Counted from the stretch's first letter, positions 21,317 to 32,926 are shown. The stretch is 64,000 bases of DNA from Chiua virens (GCA_019787685.1 JAHNUO010000018.1:186001-250000); one strand, 5' to 3'. Notes: generated by a model not told the origin, from the sequence alone. A program made the numbers and translations.

Positions 21317-22042
21317 TGTTACGGTAGTTCCGGGTAGGACCTAACGTAGCCGCAAAAGCGCCAAGTACCAAGTGGCTGCGATAACTCAAACAACCACCAC
21401 TTGGTATGTGGTGCGCTGAAGAGTCGAACAAGGAGTTCTGGTCAGCGGGTGGCTACCAGAGAGACGAGTGAAGACTCAGGCGTTGCTGAGAATTGTCCAG
21501 TTGGGAATCTATACCCGAGGGACGGTCAAGGATCGAGAGTACCCTGTTGAGGGTTCGAGTGTTGGGTCAAGGGCGACGAGAGAAGCCCAAGTCAAGAGGT
21601 CACAGGGAAGGGTCCGAGTGGAGCAGAGATACTCAGCTAGATTGCGGAGATCAAGACTAGAGTACAGGAGTATCGCTGCGAGGTATTTATACTACTGAAC
21701 TGCGCATGGACCAAGTAACTAAAAGGGGAAGGCCAGAAGAGCGGAAGAGCGAAAGGGCCAAAAGGAGTGCGCAGTAATCAAAAGGGGAAATCGTACGATG
21801 CGAAGGCAGCGGACGATGACGAAGATGAAATGACAAATGCGAAGCCATCGGGTGATGACGAGAAAGTGAATGAGTAAGTGCGATGCCATCGGATGATGAC
21901 GAGAAAGAAAAGAGTAAGCATCGGGTAAGGCCGATGGGGTTACATAAGGATGAACGCGTACGGATGAGCGTACGAAGATACCTAAGTATCGAGTGAAGCG
22001 AAGTAGTACAAGTGAAACGAAGAAAAGAAACAAATCGTAACA
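21317..22042 (-). repeat. 3' LTR of element D
   Basis: 726 bp, in element orientation TGTTACG...CCGTAACA. Near-identical to 29055-29780. Confidence 0.85.
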
Positions 22043-22339
22043 TTACCCCCGGAGTACGATCAAAGCACCATGCGAAGATCATCACTAGAAATCGAAAGAA
22101 TCCCTGACAGGGCTTCCCGTGATATTGGCGTAGCCCTCGTCGTCGATGGGGTCATCACAAGGGGACGCCGAGCGTCGATCAGGAGACGCAGAGCGGCGGG
22201 GCGCAGAGCGGCGGGGCACAGAGCGGCGGGCTCGTTGAGGTGGGGGTATAGGGAGTACGGCGCGGCGGTTGCGGCGTGAGGACGAGGACGAGTTCGTCGA
22301 CGAGGACGAGTTGGAAGGGATGGCTGGGCGAGGGGAGCG

Positions 22340-24224
22340 TCAGCTCCAGGTGGCTCCGGCGGCGACAGGAAGAAGTCGGTCGGCCAGGGGGATGCGAGAG
22401 CGTACCCGAGGAGGTCGTCCAGGGCACCGGGACTGGATATGGCCGGGGGACCAGGTGAGGCAAATGGGGCATTGGTACATGCCACATTCGATGCGGATGT
22501 GTCCGAGTTTTCGGCACTCAAAACAGGCCTCATGGTAACGGGGGTGGTCGTCGGGGAGGGATACCTGACCGGTCCGAAAAAGGTGTTCGGCCTCAGCGCG
22601 GTTGGACGCGATCATCTCGGCCTCCGTGAAGGGTTCCGAGGACGCAGAAGGAGTCGAGGGAGTGGGGGTAGGGGGACGGGCGCGAGCTGCGAGTTCCGCC
22701 TGATAGCGGCGAAGGTCGTTGAGGAATTCCCCCATCTGCATCTGGTGGAGGACGTGTTCTAGGTAAGCGCGGATACGGTCGTGGATTTGACCGGTAACGG
22801 CCGAGAGGAGGCGGTTGTGGCGGTTGCTGCCGAGGAGGTCCGACTGGACGAACGTGAGACGCTCGCATTGGAGGTACACCAAGTAGATAGCGTTCAGCGG
22901 GGAGTTGAGGTCAAGGTGGTGTTCGATGGGGAAGGCCATCGCTGGGTCTAGGATGAGTTCGCGCATGCGGCGAAAGTACTCGGGGGTAGAGGTCGAGGAA
23001 CGAATAGTATGGGAGTGATAGGGGAGATCTACCGACGTGATAGGAGGACGAACAGGGTTAGGAACAGAAGAAGGAACAGGCCATTGAGGAGGCGCTCCCC
23101 ATCCTGTGCTCGCAACTGCTGAAACAGCTGGAGAAGGGGGTCGGGTGGACTCGGTGAGGGAGGATTCGGAGGAGAGGGAGGACCCATTGGTGAGGGGGGT
23201 GGCCGGCGGTGGGAGCGGGCAGTAAGGGATGGATGCGGTGGGAGTGAAGACGGGGACAGAGTGGATGATCTCGTTCTCGAAGTCGGGGGTAGAGCAGGAG
23301 CGGTGGGACATTACTGCTTTGACGGAGACTGGTGGGGGAGGTCTGAGCGGGGAGCGAGGAGGTCGAGGGGGAGGAACTGAGGGGAAATCCTGGGGGTGGC
23401 CACGTTTATATGCGTTGACCGTGTCCTTGGCATTGCCGAGATTGGATTCGGGTTCCCAGGAGTCGTCCGATGCGGAGTACCCTTTCCATTGGATCAGGAA
23501 CTTACGATTCCGCGGGTTCTTGGAGTGTTTCAAGATCCGCTCGATCTCGTACTCTTCTTCTCCAGCAATAAGGTCCGGGGGTGGCTTCGGGAAATTGGCA
23601 CCGTAGGTCTCCGTTTCGCGATAAGGCGATAGGAGGGAAGCGTGGAAGACCGGATGTATTTTCCAGGTCTTTGGAAGGCGGAGGCGGTAGGTGAGCGGAG
23701 AGAGGACTTCCGTGATGGTGAAAGGGCCTTCTCGGCGAGATGCGAGTTTCGGGGAGATGAGTTCCTGTTTCAAATTGCGGGCTTCTAACCAAACCTGATC
23801 TCCTTTGGCGAAGGGTTTGAACTTCTTGAAGGAGCGGGCTTTCATGGCTTGGCGGGCGAGTTCGTGGGCGGCGAGGGCTTCGTCGCGGGCGGCCGCGAGG
23901 GTTTTAAGGCGTTCCTCAACGGCTGGAAGTTTAGTTTCCGCTATGATGGCGGGCAAGGGTCGAGGTTTGTAGCCCATCATCAGGAAGAAGGGGGACTTCC
24001 CAGTGACGGAATGAGGGCGGTGGTTGTGGGCGAACTCTGCCATAGGGAGTAAGTCGGCCCAGGATGAGGGGTTGTTCTGGCAGTACATGCGCAGATATGT
24101 TTCGACTTCTTGGTTAACTCGTTCCGTTTCACCATCAGATTGAGGGTGGTAAGCGGTGGAGAGGGAGAGTTTGTAGCCAATTAGTCGGGCAAGCTCTTTG
24201 GCGAAGGCGGAGGCGAATTGTGGT
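22340..24224 (-). pseudogene. pol: Pol of element D: integrase core end, chromodomain, C-terminal zinc knuckles
   Basis: Continues the integrase core in the shifted frame (FASAFAKELARLIGYKLS, then DGETERVNQEVE), a GPY-type module (SRREGPFTITEVLSPLTYRL) and a chromodomain (RKFLIQWKGYSASDDSWEP, near 23500). Unusually, about 350 more residues follow. They comprise a serine/proline linker, a helical region (YLVYLQCERLTFVQSDLLGS) and, near 22500, a tandem metal-binding module: CFECRKLGHIRIEC (CCHC) then CPICLTWSPGHIQSRC. The same CCHC plus CPxC pair ends Gag in element B. It may be a fused extra nucleic-acid-binding domain. Stop at 22340. Confidence 0.75.
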
Positions 24225-27200
24225 CCCGATCGGAGATAATCTTGTCATAGAGGCCGAAGCGCGTGTATACCTTGTGGAAAAAAAGGCATGCTATACCCGC
24301 GGAGTCGGCGGTTTTCACGGTGGGGCAAAGAATTACCCCCTTCGTAAGGCCGTGGTCGACCACGACCATAAGAGAGTCGTAGCCCTCCGCCGAGGTGGGC
24401 AAATCCGTGATAAGGTCAACGGAGATGTTCTGGAATGGGCGAGAACACGCGGAGGGGATCGGGGAGAGGGGGGGGGTGGTCGGGTGGGTGTTGACCTTCT
24501 GTTGCTGGCAGGAGGCGCAACCGGAGACGTAGGAACGGACGAAGGAAGCTAGGCCCGGCCACCAGAATTCGGCGGCAACAAGCTGGCGAGTTTTCAGGAA
24601 GCCGGGGTGACCGGCACAGTGGGAGTCGTGGTGTCGTGCGACGACTTGCTGTCGCAGGTTGAGGTCGGGGGGTACGTAGACACGGCCCTGATAGGTCAGG
24701 ACGCCGGCGTCGTACCTCCAGTCAGAGAGGCGGGCACGGAAGGAAGAAGGGAGACCGCCGTCCATGGCGTTCAAGGTGTCAAGGACAAGAGGGTCCTCCG
24801 CCGATGATTTGGCGATGAGGGACTCAAGGTCGAGGGTGACGAGGTTGACGAAAACGTCGTCCGGAAGGAGAGTGACGTCTTCATTGTCGGTTTCGAGGGA
24901 GATGTGGTCGGGACGGCGGGAGAGCGCGTCGGGACCGTCGAGGAGCTTGCCAGGGACGTGGGAAAACTTCAGGTCGAAGTCGGCAAGGTCAAGGAGCCAC
25001 CGGGCTTGGCGGCGATTCAGGTTCTGGGGTTGACGGAAGTACGTCAGATTCTTGTGGTCAGAGAAGACCGTGACAGGGTGTGCGCTACCACGAAGGTGGT
25101 GTCGCCAGGCTTTAAGGGATCTGATGACTGCAAGGAGTTCTCGGTCGTAGATGTTGTAGTTTCTCTCCGCCGCATTGAAAGACTGGGAGAGGTAGGAGCA
25201 AGGTTTCCAGTCACCGTTGACATCGGTCTGGAGGAGGACACCGCCAGTGGCGTGCTTGGACGCGTCCGTGGCGATGGCAAAGGGTCGAGAGTAGTCGGGG
25301 AACCGCAAAACGGGATCCGTGGTGAAGGCCTTTTTGAGGCGTTCGAAGGCGGCGGCTTGGGAAGAACCCCAGGTCCAAGGGGCGTCTTTCTTTGTCAGAT
25401 CGACGAGAGGGCGGGCGAAGGTCGAGTAGTCGGGGATGAACCGACGGTAAAAATTGGCGAAGCCCATGAACGAGCGCACGTCCTTGAGCTTGGTGGGAGT
25501 AGGCCAGTCTGCAATACCGGCTACCTTGATGGGATCCATGGCCAGTTCGCCGGGGCGAGCGATCATACCGAGATATTTGACCTCCGTGGTGGCGAAGTGG
25601 CATTTCTCGAGCTTGAGGTGAAGGTCAAGTTCCTTCATGCGGGCGAGAACACGCCTGGTGCGTTCGGTGTGTTCTGCCTCATTCTCCGAGAAGATTAGGA
25701 GGTCGTCCATGTAAATAACGAGCCATCCTTCGGCGATCATATCGCGGAAGGAGTCGTTCATGAATCGCTGAAAGGTGGCGGGGGAGTTGGTTAAGCCAAA
25801 GAACATTACCGTGGGTTCGAAGAGGCCGTGATGAGTGATGAAGGCGGCTTTCCATTGGTGTCCGTCTTTGATTCGGACATTGTTGTATCCCCATCGGACG
25901 TCGAACTTGGTGAAGAGCTTGGCGTCTTTGAGTTTGTCGACGAGGTCGGAGATCAGGGGTAGGGGATAAGCGTCACGGACGGTGTGTTCGTTCACGTAAC
26001 GGTAATCCTGGCATGGTCGTAGTTTGCCGTCCTTCTTTTTGACGAAGAAGAACGGGGAGGCCTGTGGTGAGTTAGATGGTCTAATCTTACCGTTGGCAAG
26101 GTGTTCGTCGATGAATTCGTCGGTGGCCTTCCGTTCATCGGGGGACAAGGGGTAGACTTTCCCGACCTTTGGTTGGAACGAATCCTTGAGGTGGATCTCG
26201 TGATCGCAGGTCCGGGATGGAGGCATCTGGTTGAAGGGTTCCTTCGCGAATACCGATTCGAATTCGGAGTATTCCGGAGGGAGGGTGATCTTGGGTTTCT
26301 TTGCTGCTGCTGCGAGGGCGGTAGCATTGGTGAGCTTCTCGGGTTGAGTGGTCCGAACGAAGCGTCGACCCGCGCGCATGACGCGGTTGACAGAGTGTTG
26401 CACGGATTGGGTCGTAAAACGATGCCCAGTCTCGGTGCCGAGGTAGTCGTAGAGTTTGCCGTCCCAGATAGGGTCGACATCGAGGTGGCGAACGGGATGG
26501 ATCGGAGGGGGATGGGCGAGTTTGGCGGAGTGTCGTGGTTCATCGGTGGTGATAGGAGGGAGGTCGACTTCAGGAGCGGTAACGGAGATGGTTTTGGCAA
26601 CCCAGTCGATTACGGGGTTGGTTGCCTTTAACCAGGGAAGGCCTAGGATGACGTTCTCGGTTCCACAGTGGATAACGTGGAACTTAACGCGCTGGAGTAC
26701 CCCGCCAAGGGCGATGTTACAATTTCTTTCTTTCGTCGTTCTTGTACTTCTTCACTACACTCGATACCTAGGTATCTTCGTACGTTCATCCGTACGCTTA
26801 TCTTTCACTCGTATCTCCGCACCGGCTTTACCCGGATGCTTACGTTCTCCTTTTCTCATCATCATCCGATGGCATCGCGTTTACTCATTCGATTCTCGTC
26901 ATCATCCGATGGCTTCGCATTTGTCATTTCATCTTCGTCATCGTCCGCTGCCGTCGCATCGTACGATTTCCTCTTTTAATTACTGCGCACCCTTTTTGGC
27001 CTTTTGACCCTTCCGCTCTTCCGGCCTACCTCTTTTAGTTACTTGGTCCGTGCGCAGTTTCGTAGTATAAATACCTCGTAGCGATACTCCTGTACTCCAG
27101 TCTTGATCTCCGCAATACTAGCTGAGTATCACTGCTCCACTCGCCACAGCGCTTGTGACCACTCGACTGGACTACTCTTGGTCCTTTTAACTCTTCGGAC

Positions 27201-27738
27201 TCTTCGTAGTCAACCCTCGACCCTCGACCGTCCCTCGGGTATAGATTCCCAAAAGGACAACTCTCAGCAACGCCTGAGTTTTCACTCGTCTCTCTGGTAG
27301 CCTTTAGCTGACCAGAAACCCTCGTTCAACTCTTCAGCGCACCACGTATCAAGTGGTGGTTGTTTGAGTTATCGCAGCCACTTGGTACTTGGCGCTTTTG
27401 CGGCTACGCTAGGTCCTACCCGGAACTATCGTAACAGGCGATCCGGAGGGTGGTGGTGAATTTGATGTCACCGTTCTTGTTCATAGTAGCATCCACGTTC
27501 CTAACCGGGATAGGTTTTGGAAGGCGCTCTTTCGGGAATTTGTTCTTCTGGACGAAGTGCCAGTCGATACAGTTGATCCCGGCCCCTGAGTCGATGAGGG
27601 CACGGGTGTCGACGTCTTTCGAGGTACTGGTAGCGTTCAATCTAACAGGAATTTGCATAGATTGAGAGGAGAGTTCAGCTACTAGTACATGGGTGCGAGA
27701 ACGGGAAGATACCGGCGTCGAATCGGTCTTCCTCCTTA
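24181..27738 (-). pseudogene. pol: Pol of element D: protease, RT, RNase H, integrase N-terminus
   Basis: Begins in the -1 frame at the heptamer. Protease ALIDSGAGINCID (near 27590) is cut off by the solo LTR at 27436-26715; dropping the LTR and one GGCGA copy restores TLRIALGGVLQRVKFHVIH. RT shows FTKFDVRWGYNNVRIKDG and active site YMDDLLIF (near 25700); RNase H has ATDASKHATGGVLLQ (near 25260). Integrase has the zinc region (HCAGHPGFLKTRQLV...CASCQQQK) and the start of the core (NISVDLITDLPTS). At 24225-24227 one base of a G run is missing, so ISDRG changes to DRDHNS and the frame stops at 24181. Confidence 0.8.
26715..27436 (+). repeat. inverted solo LTR of the D family
   Basis: 722 bp, opposite to element D, diverged from both D LTRs but with the same TATA and AGTCTTGATCT segment. 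GGCGA is duplicated exactly on both sides (26710-26714 and 27437-27441). It interrupts pol between protease and RT. A full element inserted here and then recombined between its LTRs. Confidence 0.85.
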
Positions 27739-28650
27739 AAAACCCGTGACCGGAGTGGTCACCTTGTTAACGCTCATGGCGTCTTCTTCGCCGTCGTCAT
27801 CTATCTCGACGAGGGAAGGTATAGGTTCAGGCTTGGGTTGGGTCTTCTGCACCTTCTTTGGAGTGGATGCGGTGGAGGTCGAGTTTTTGGTCGAGAAGAC
27901 TGGGCAAGAGGCGGTGCGATGGCCGGGTTGGCGGCACCGGAAGCAAAGGTTTTTGTCGAAGCATCGCTTTCACTCAGCTTCGGTCATCTTTGGAGGGACG
28001 TTGATGGCGTCCACATCCATGGCGTCAGGGTCTCGCTCCTTCTTGCGGGGGTGGTCGTGGAAGACGACGGCGGCGGCGGGTTTCTTGTTTCGGCGAGCAA
28101 TCTCGTCGGCGCGTTCCCATTGGGTTTTGAAGTGGACCACTTGGGTATACCACTTATCGATCGTAGTAGGGACCGTGTCCATGCCCTGGATGCGCCTCAT
28201 GAGGGAAGGGGGGAGGCCGGCCACGAAGAAGTTGATAAGGACGGAGTCGGAGCCGGTGAGGCCCGCGGTGGCGACCTTGTTACGGAAGGAGGAGATATAT
28301 GAGGGGACGTCTTCATTCTTGGAGACGCGGGTGGTCGAGAGCCAGGCGATTGCGTCGCCCTTGGTGTCGTGGTGTTCGAAGTCCTTTCGGAACTCCGTTT
28401 GCCAGTCGTTCCAGGTCCCGAAGGAGCGGAGGGGAATGGACTTAGCGCGGAAGGTATCGGCCCAGATCTTGGCCGATCCTTCAGTCATGAAGGAGAGGGC
28501 GAAGGCCACGCGCTTGTTGTCCGTATCGTAGATGAGGTCGTTGACGAAGAGGTAGGTGGCTACATCGTTTAGCCATGGTATGGCACGGTCGAAGGAACCG
28601 TCGAAGGAGGAGGGTTTTCCGAGGCGAAGCTCGACTGCCTTGCTAGACAT
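27736..28650 (-). pseudogene. gag: Gag of element D, one stop before the zinc knuckle
   Basis: ATG at 28650 (MSSKAVELRLGKPSSFDG). The capsid-like region includes SFGTWNDWQTEFRKDFEHHD and VPSYISSFRNKVATAGL. A TGA at 27970-27972 follows ...PPKMTEAE; the frame continues into KRCFDKNLCFRC and the CCHC knuckle CFRCRQPGHRTASC, so it is a single nonsense change at a CGA-type position. It ends TAA 27738-27736, right after the heptamer GGGTTTT. A serine/proline-rich open stretch upstream (to about 28925) suggests the ancestral start may have been further 5'. Confidence 0.75.
27739..27745 (-). promoter_or_regulatory. -1 ribosomal frameshift heptamer of element D
   Basis: On the minus strand GGGTTTT, read G_GGT_TTT in the gag frame and immediately followed by the gag TAA. 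After a -1 slip the frame continues LRRKTDSTPVSS into protease. Canonical slippery form, with the stop directly after it. Confidence 0.7.
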
Positions 28651-29041
28651 GTTGCTAGGCGAGGTGGAAGGGGGGTTCGTGGGTAGTCCGAGGGTAGGGA
28701 CTATCGAGGGTCTAGGGTTCCGGATTGAAGATGGTCCGGGATTGGGCCTTCGTGGGGTCGTTGGGGACGCGAAGGTGGCAAGGGCGGGGATTTCAAGGTT
28801 CGAGGTAAGACGATCGGCTAGTTGCTCGATGTCGTCTTGTGGGTCAAGGGTTTCGACGTTGATGTCGAGGTCTTCCTCCTGGGGTTCAGAAGGTGGGGTC
28901 GAGGGTTCAGGGTTATCGTCCGATAAGTCAGACGTCGGGGTATGGGAGGCTCAGAGGTTCCAAGCGGGGTTCAAGAGTGGACGGGTGGGAGGTCGTCCGG
29001 CAATGGTGGGCAGCTAGCTGCACGAGGGCAGGCTGTTTGGC

Positions 29042-29052
29042 AGTCTTGATCT
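29042..29052 (-). promoter_or_regulatory. self-priming primer-binding site of element D
   Basis: On the minus strand AGATCAAGACT starts two bases after the LTR. It is perfectly complementary over 11 nt to LTR positions 29386-29396, just downstream of a TATA box. Same geometry as element B with an unrelated 11-mer. Confidence 0.75.
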
Positions 29053-29054
29053 TA

Positions 29055-29780
29055 TGTTATGGTAGTTCCGGGTAGGACCTAACGTAGCCGCAAAAGCGCC
29101 AAGTACCAAGTGGCTGCGATAACTCAAACAACCACCACTTGGTATGTGGTGCGCTGAAGAGTCGAACAAGGAGTTCTGGTCAGCGGGTGGCTACCAGAGA
29201 GACGAGTGAAGACTCAGGCGTTGCTGAGAATTGTCCGGTTGGGAATCTATACCCGAGGGACGGTCAAGGATCGAGAGTACCCTGTTGAGGGTTCGAGTGT
29301 TGGGTCAAGGGCGACGAGAGAAGCCCAAGTCAAGAGGTCACAGGGAAGGGTCCGAGTGGAGCAGAGATACTCAGCTAGATTGCGGAGATCAAGACTAGAG
29401 TACAGGAGTATCGCTGCAAGGTATTTATACTACTGAACTGCGCACGGACCAAGTAACTAAAAGGGGAAGGCCAGAAGAGCGGAAGAGCGAAAGGGCCAAA
29501 AGGAGTGCGCAGTAATCAAAAGGGGAAATCGTACGATGCGAAGGCAGCGGACGATGACGAAGATGAAATGACAAATGCGAAGCCATCGGGTGATGACGAG
29601 AAAGTGAATGAGTAAGTGCGATGCCATCGGATGATGACGAGAAAGAAAAGAGTAAGCATCGGGTAAGGCCGATGGGGTTACGTAAGGATGAACGCGTACG
29701 GATGAGCGTACGAAGATACCTAAGTATCGAGTGAAGCGAAGTAGTACAAGTGAAACGAAGAAAAGAAACAAATCGTAACA
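29055..29780 (-). repeat. 5' LTR of element D
   Basis: 726 bp. On the minus strand GTATAAATAC (29430-29421) lies about 30 nt before CTCTAGTCTTGATCT, the predicted RNA start. Positions 29386-29396 are complementary to the PBS at 29042-29052. Confidence 0.85.
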
Positions 29781-32700
29781 GGGGGAGTAAAGGTAACCTG
29801 AATTCTTGTATCCTCATCCTCATCTTCGGTGATCCCAGGATATAGTCCTGCCCCAAAGACACAAAGCATGTCCACGTTCGGGTTGGAAAAAATCCCTTCA
29901 TAGTCGAACTCTTCAGTATATGTCGGAGACCCTGAAAGGAGGGAGATCGCCATGTCACAACCGCTAAGCCAGCAGGCACGTAGATTAACATTGTGACTGA
30001 GTATGTCCCCAGACCACATGTCTCGATGAATGTGGTCTAAGTGTTCCGTTCGTGAGAGATTCAGGCATTGGTGTCCATGTCGAAGGTCAGGGTTGTGTGA
30101 GTACACTCCACCAATGTCTCAGGCAGCACGTAAGCGGTCTATTGCCTGCTTGTAGTTCAGTGCGCTGTTATGACCCCCACACATACGGAGAAAAGCAAAC
30201 AAGAGTTTGATAGCGTCATCCCCAACATCGAGAAGAAAGAATGGCTGTGAAGCATCGAGGCATTGTTGTTTGGCAATACAAAATATGACATTCTTGACGA
30301 GTGTCTGGGAGTCGTAGTAAAGTTGATTTGGCATAAACGACCGTCAATGGCCACGGTAAAATGTGAACAGCAGGTGGGCAAAGGTGCTCAGATGAACAAC
30401 TTGTTGTGTCAGGGAAAGGCTCGGGTTGACGAATGGTTCAAGGAGATTGTGAAAGAGGTCCCCTAACATCCGGAGAGTCTCAAAATCGATGTAGGCTTCG
30501 ATATTTGGATCTTGACAAGGTGGGGTGTATGGTGGCTTTGTCGGATCAATATGGCCCAGTTTTATAATGGCACGCATGAGTTCAATGGCTTGGGAAACGT
30601 CTTGAGGATCATCTGGGTACAACAATCTTTTTGCCTTTTCATTGTCGCAGTCGTCTAGCCAGGTCAAGTAGCGCTCAAGCTTCGTCAAATCCATCCGTCG
30701 CCCATTTCCGAGTACCATGCCATTGGAGGATCGAAGCATCGTACAAAATCCTAAAGCCATATTGAGTAAAAGGTGCCCAAAGTGACGAGAAAGTCTTATG
30801 CTTGAATATGTGCTTGTAGTCGAAGTCAAGTGTGATTGACTCCCTTCCAGTGTAGAGGTTGAGACCAGGTATATCCACCAATATGCCATAAAGAGGAGAA
30901 GACTTGTCAAGCATAGTGCGAACAAAAGTGTGGTGACCAGCCTTGCACCGAGTAGAATCACTGTCAGTGGCAAAGGACCACAAAGGACCAACAGTTTTAT
31001 TGGTGCCGTTGGTCATCCAAGCATCAATCAACATATTGATAAGCTTTTCCCAGTCAGTGTAGTCCTCTTCCTTGCATGAAGGTGCAGCGAGCAACAGGTA
31101 TGTTTCATCTTCTCCAAAGAGATGGACAACAGTGACCGTCATCTCTTTTCCCAGATGAACTTGACCAGAGTCAAGTTTGGAGGCGATCTGGACAGCGGAG
31201 TCATATGTATTGAGGATTGGGTCGATGACATGTGAATGTTTCCAGCAAAGTCCACCTACACCATTCTCCAAGGGAAAAAAAACCACAGCCTCTTTGAGCG
31301 CAATCTCGTCAGTGAGAATACTAACTCCTCGAGGCCTCTGGAGACCAGCATGAGCACGAGGCCCAACAATGACATTGAGGATATTCACTGAGGTTGTATC
31401 CAGAACGATTGGGCCAATTGTGGGAGCAATGGTAACGAAAGAGAGGCAGGTGCAAAGGGTGTGGAGAGACGGAATTGACATGCATCGATTGAGTGCATAA
31501 AGGAGATTTGCACCTCCAATACGGTACACAAGAAGCACGAGGTCATAGGCATCGTTGCTGTATCCACGTGGCTTGTAGCCCTTTTCAAGGGCTTCCTCAA
31601 TGTGTCAGATGATGATATTGATGCCAGCACCGTTCTTGATCTGAATTTGAAGTATTCGTTGAAGCCATGGAACATCCATTTGAGATATTGCCATGAGAAG
31701 CGCCGAGTGACTGTTGATGGTACTGAGCTTGTTGCTAATCGAGCGGGCATCGTTGAGCGACTAAAATAATGCTAAGCAGCTGGAATGTCATATGAAAACA
31801 GATTTCTTACCTTCAGCTTCCACTGTTCAAGTTCTTTCGAGCACTCATCAACCATTTGAGAAAGTTGAAGGACATTCTTGAGTGAGCGCCTCGTGCAAGG
31901 CTGGTAGAGAGGGATCAACTTCCCAAGCTCGTCTAGAGCTGGACCAAGAGCAACACAGGCAGGACAACTGTTGCTGGTATCTAGAACAAAACGAGTACAA
32001 TCCAAGGAGCAGGCATAGGCTTGACCATCAAGGATATTGAACGTATACGGAAGTTCGTCTGGTCTGCCATGTAACGTACATAGCCATGGCAAGCTAACCT
32101 GGATGTTGGAATTGGGAGCGAGGTCCCACTGAAAGGGTAACCCATGGCAAGGTGGATGGAGAGGTGGAATATATACTGTTGGGTTTGAGTGGGAACCAGA
32201 GTCAGATATGGTGGATGAACTGTGAACACGATGTTTGGTTAGCACTCAATGGGAAGGATTTGAAAGGCTTACCTAGTAACGGAGACTGGTGAGTTAGATG
32301 ACTTGGATTCAGAAAATGAGGAAGAAGGCAAGGGACAAGATGCGGATGTGGAAGAGTCTGGTGCAGAATTAAGACATTGCTGTCTGAGAATTAATTGTGT
32401 ATTGCTTCCTTCGTTGCGTGCATGCTGTGCTGTACAAGACTTGCAACGATAATGATTGCTGAGAACAGTGAAGTGACCTGCGACCAAGAGAGAAAACGAA
32501 ATAGAGATGCTGGATTTGATAAAGATGTGGCAATGTGGACAGAGAAAGGCATGGAATCCATCAATGGGTGAAACAGTGAGAATGCTATGATGATACAATG
32601 TCATGAATGCAGCAGGAGAGCCAGTGTCAAGAAGATGCGATATTTGTTCTTGTGAGAGTTGGTTTGATGAATGCTGGAGAGACTAGCAAATGGGTCAACT

Positions 32701-32926
32701 CGGAGGTTGGCAAGGACAAGATTGGTGGGAAGTAACTTACATACATGGAGCCCGAGACTGCCTCATGGTCGCTTGTGGGCTTATCAGAGTCGTTTAATGT
32801 CCAGGGATGTGGCGGTGGTGGCATTAAAGATAAAGGTGCCAGTGTGGGGTCGGATGAGGGCCATAATTGAGGTGTTGAAGATGCGATCCAGTGTGAATAA
32901 TTATCTGATCTAGTAGAGAAGGACAT
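29781..32926 (-). pseudogene. transposase-like gene, 5' block
   Basis: N-terminal and central part of the transposon's own protein, ATG at 32926, several exons. Exon 1 ends near 32745 (GTAAGT donor). The next exon carries CxxC pairs (FLCPHC, YRCKSCTAQHA), a possible zinc site. Further on are PWLCTLHGRP (near 32080), a basic/coiled segment, then LTDEIALKE (near 31300), SFATDSDSTR (near 30960) and TLDFDYKHIFKH (near 30820). That order matches the D...D...DxKH pattern of P-element/THAP9-like transposases, which is an inferred match. Two in-frame TGA codons interrupt it (31605-31607 and 30119-30121), each where the flanking frame continues and an arginine CGA would fit. The block ends at the GGGGG duplication of insert D. 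I recognise the protein as a repetitive Agaricomycete family but cannot name it securely. Confidence 0.6.

Larger units (their letters stand above)
21317..29780 (-). mobile_element. Ty3/Gypsy chromovirus D, young, minus strand
   Basis: 8,464 bp between GGGGG duplications (21312-21316 and 29781-29785). The LTRs (21317-22042 and 29055-29780) are both 726 bp and I found only five differences, all CpG transitions. On the minus strand the order is LTR, PBS, gag, -1 frameshift site, pol, LTR. A solo LTR of the same family is inserted in inverse orientation at 26715-27436. Lesions: a TGA in gag (27970-27972), a 1-base loss in integrase near 24225-24227, and the solo LTR. Confidence 0.85.

Noticed and set aside
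22043..22080. A polypurine-adjacent hairpin in element D like those in B and C
   Set aside because: Only a 4-bp GATC palindrome is present and the loop lacks the TGGAA core.
24904..25698. Long plus-strand open frame of 264 codons inside element D
   Set aside because: It is antisense to RT/RNase H coding sequence with clear catalytic motifs on the minus strand; GC-rich codon use opens the opposite strand.
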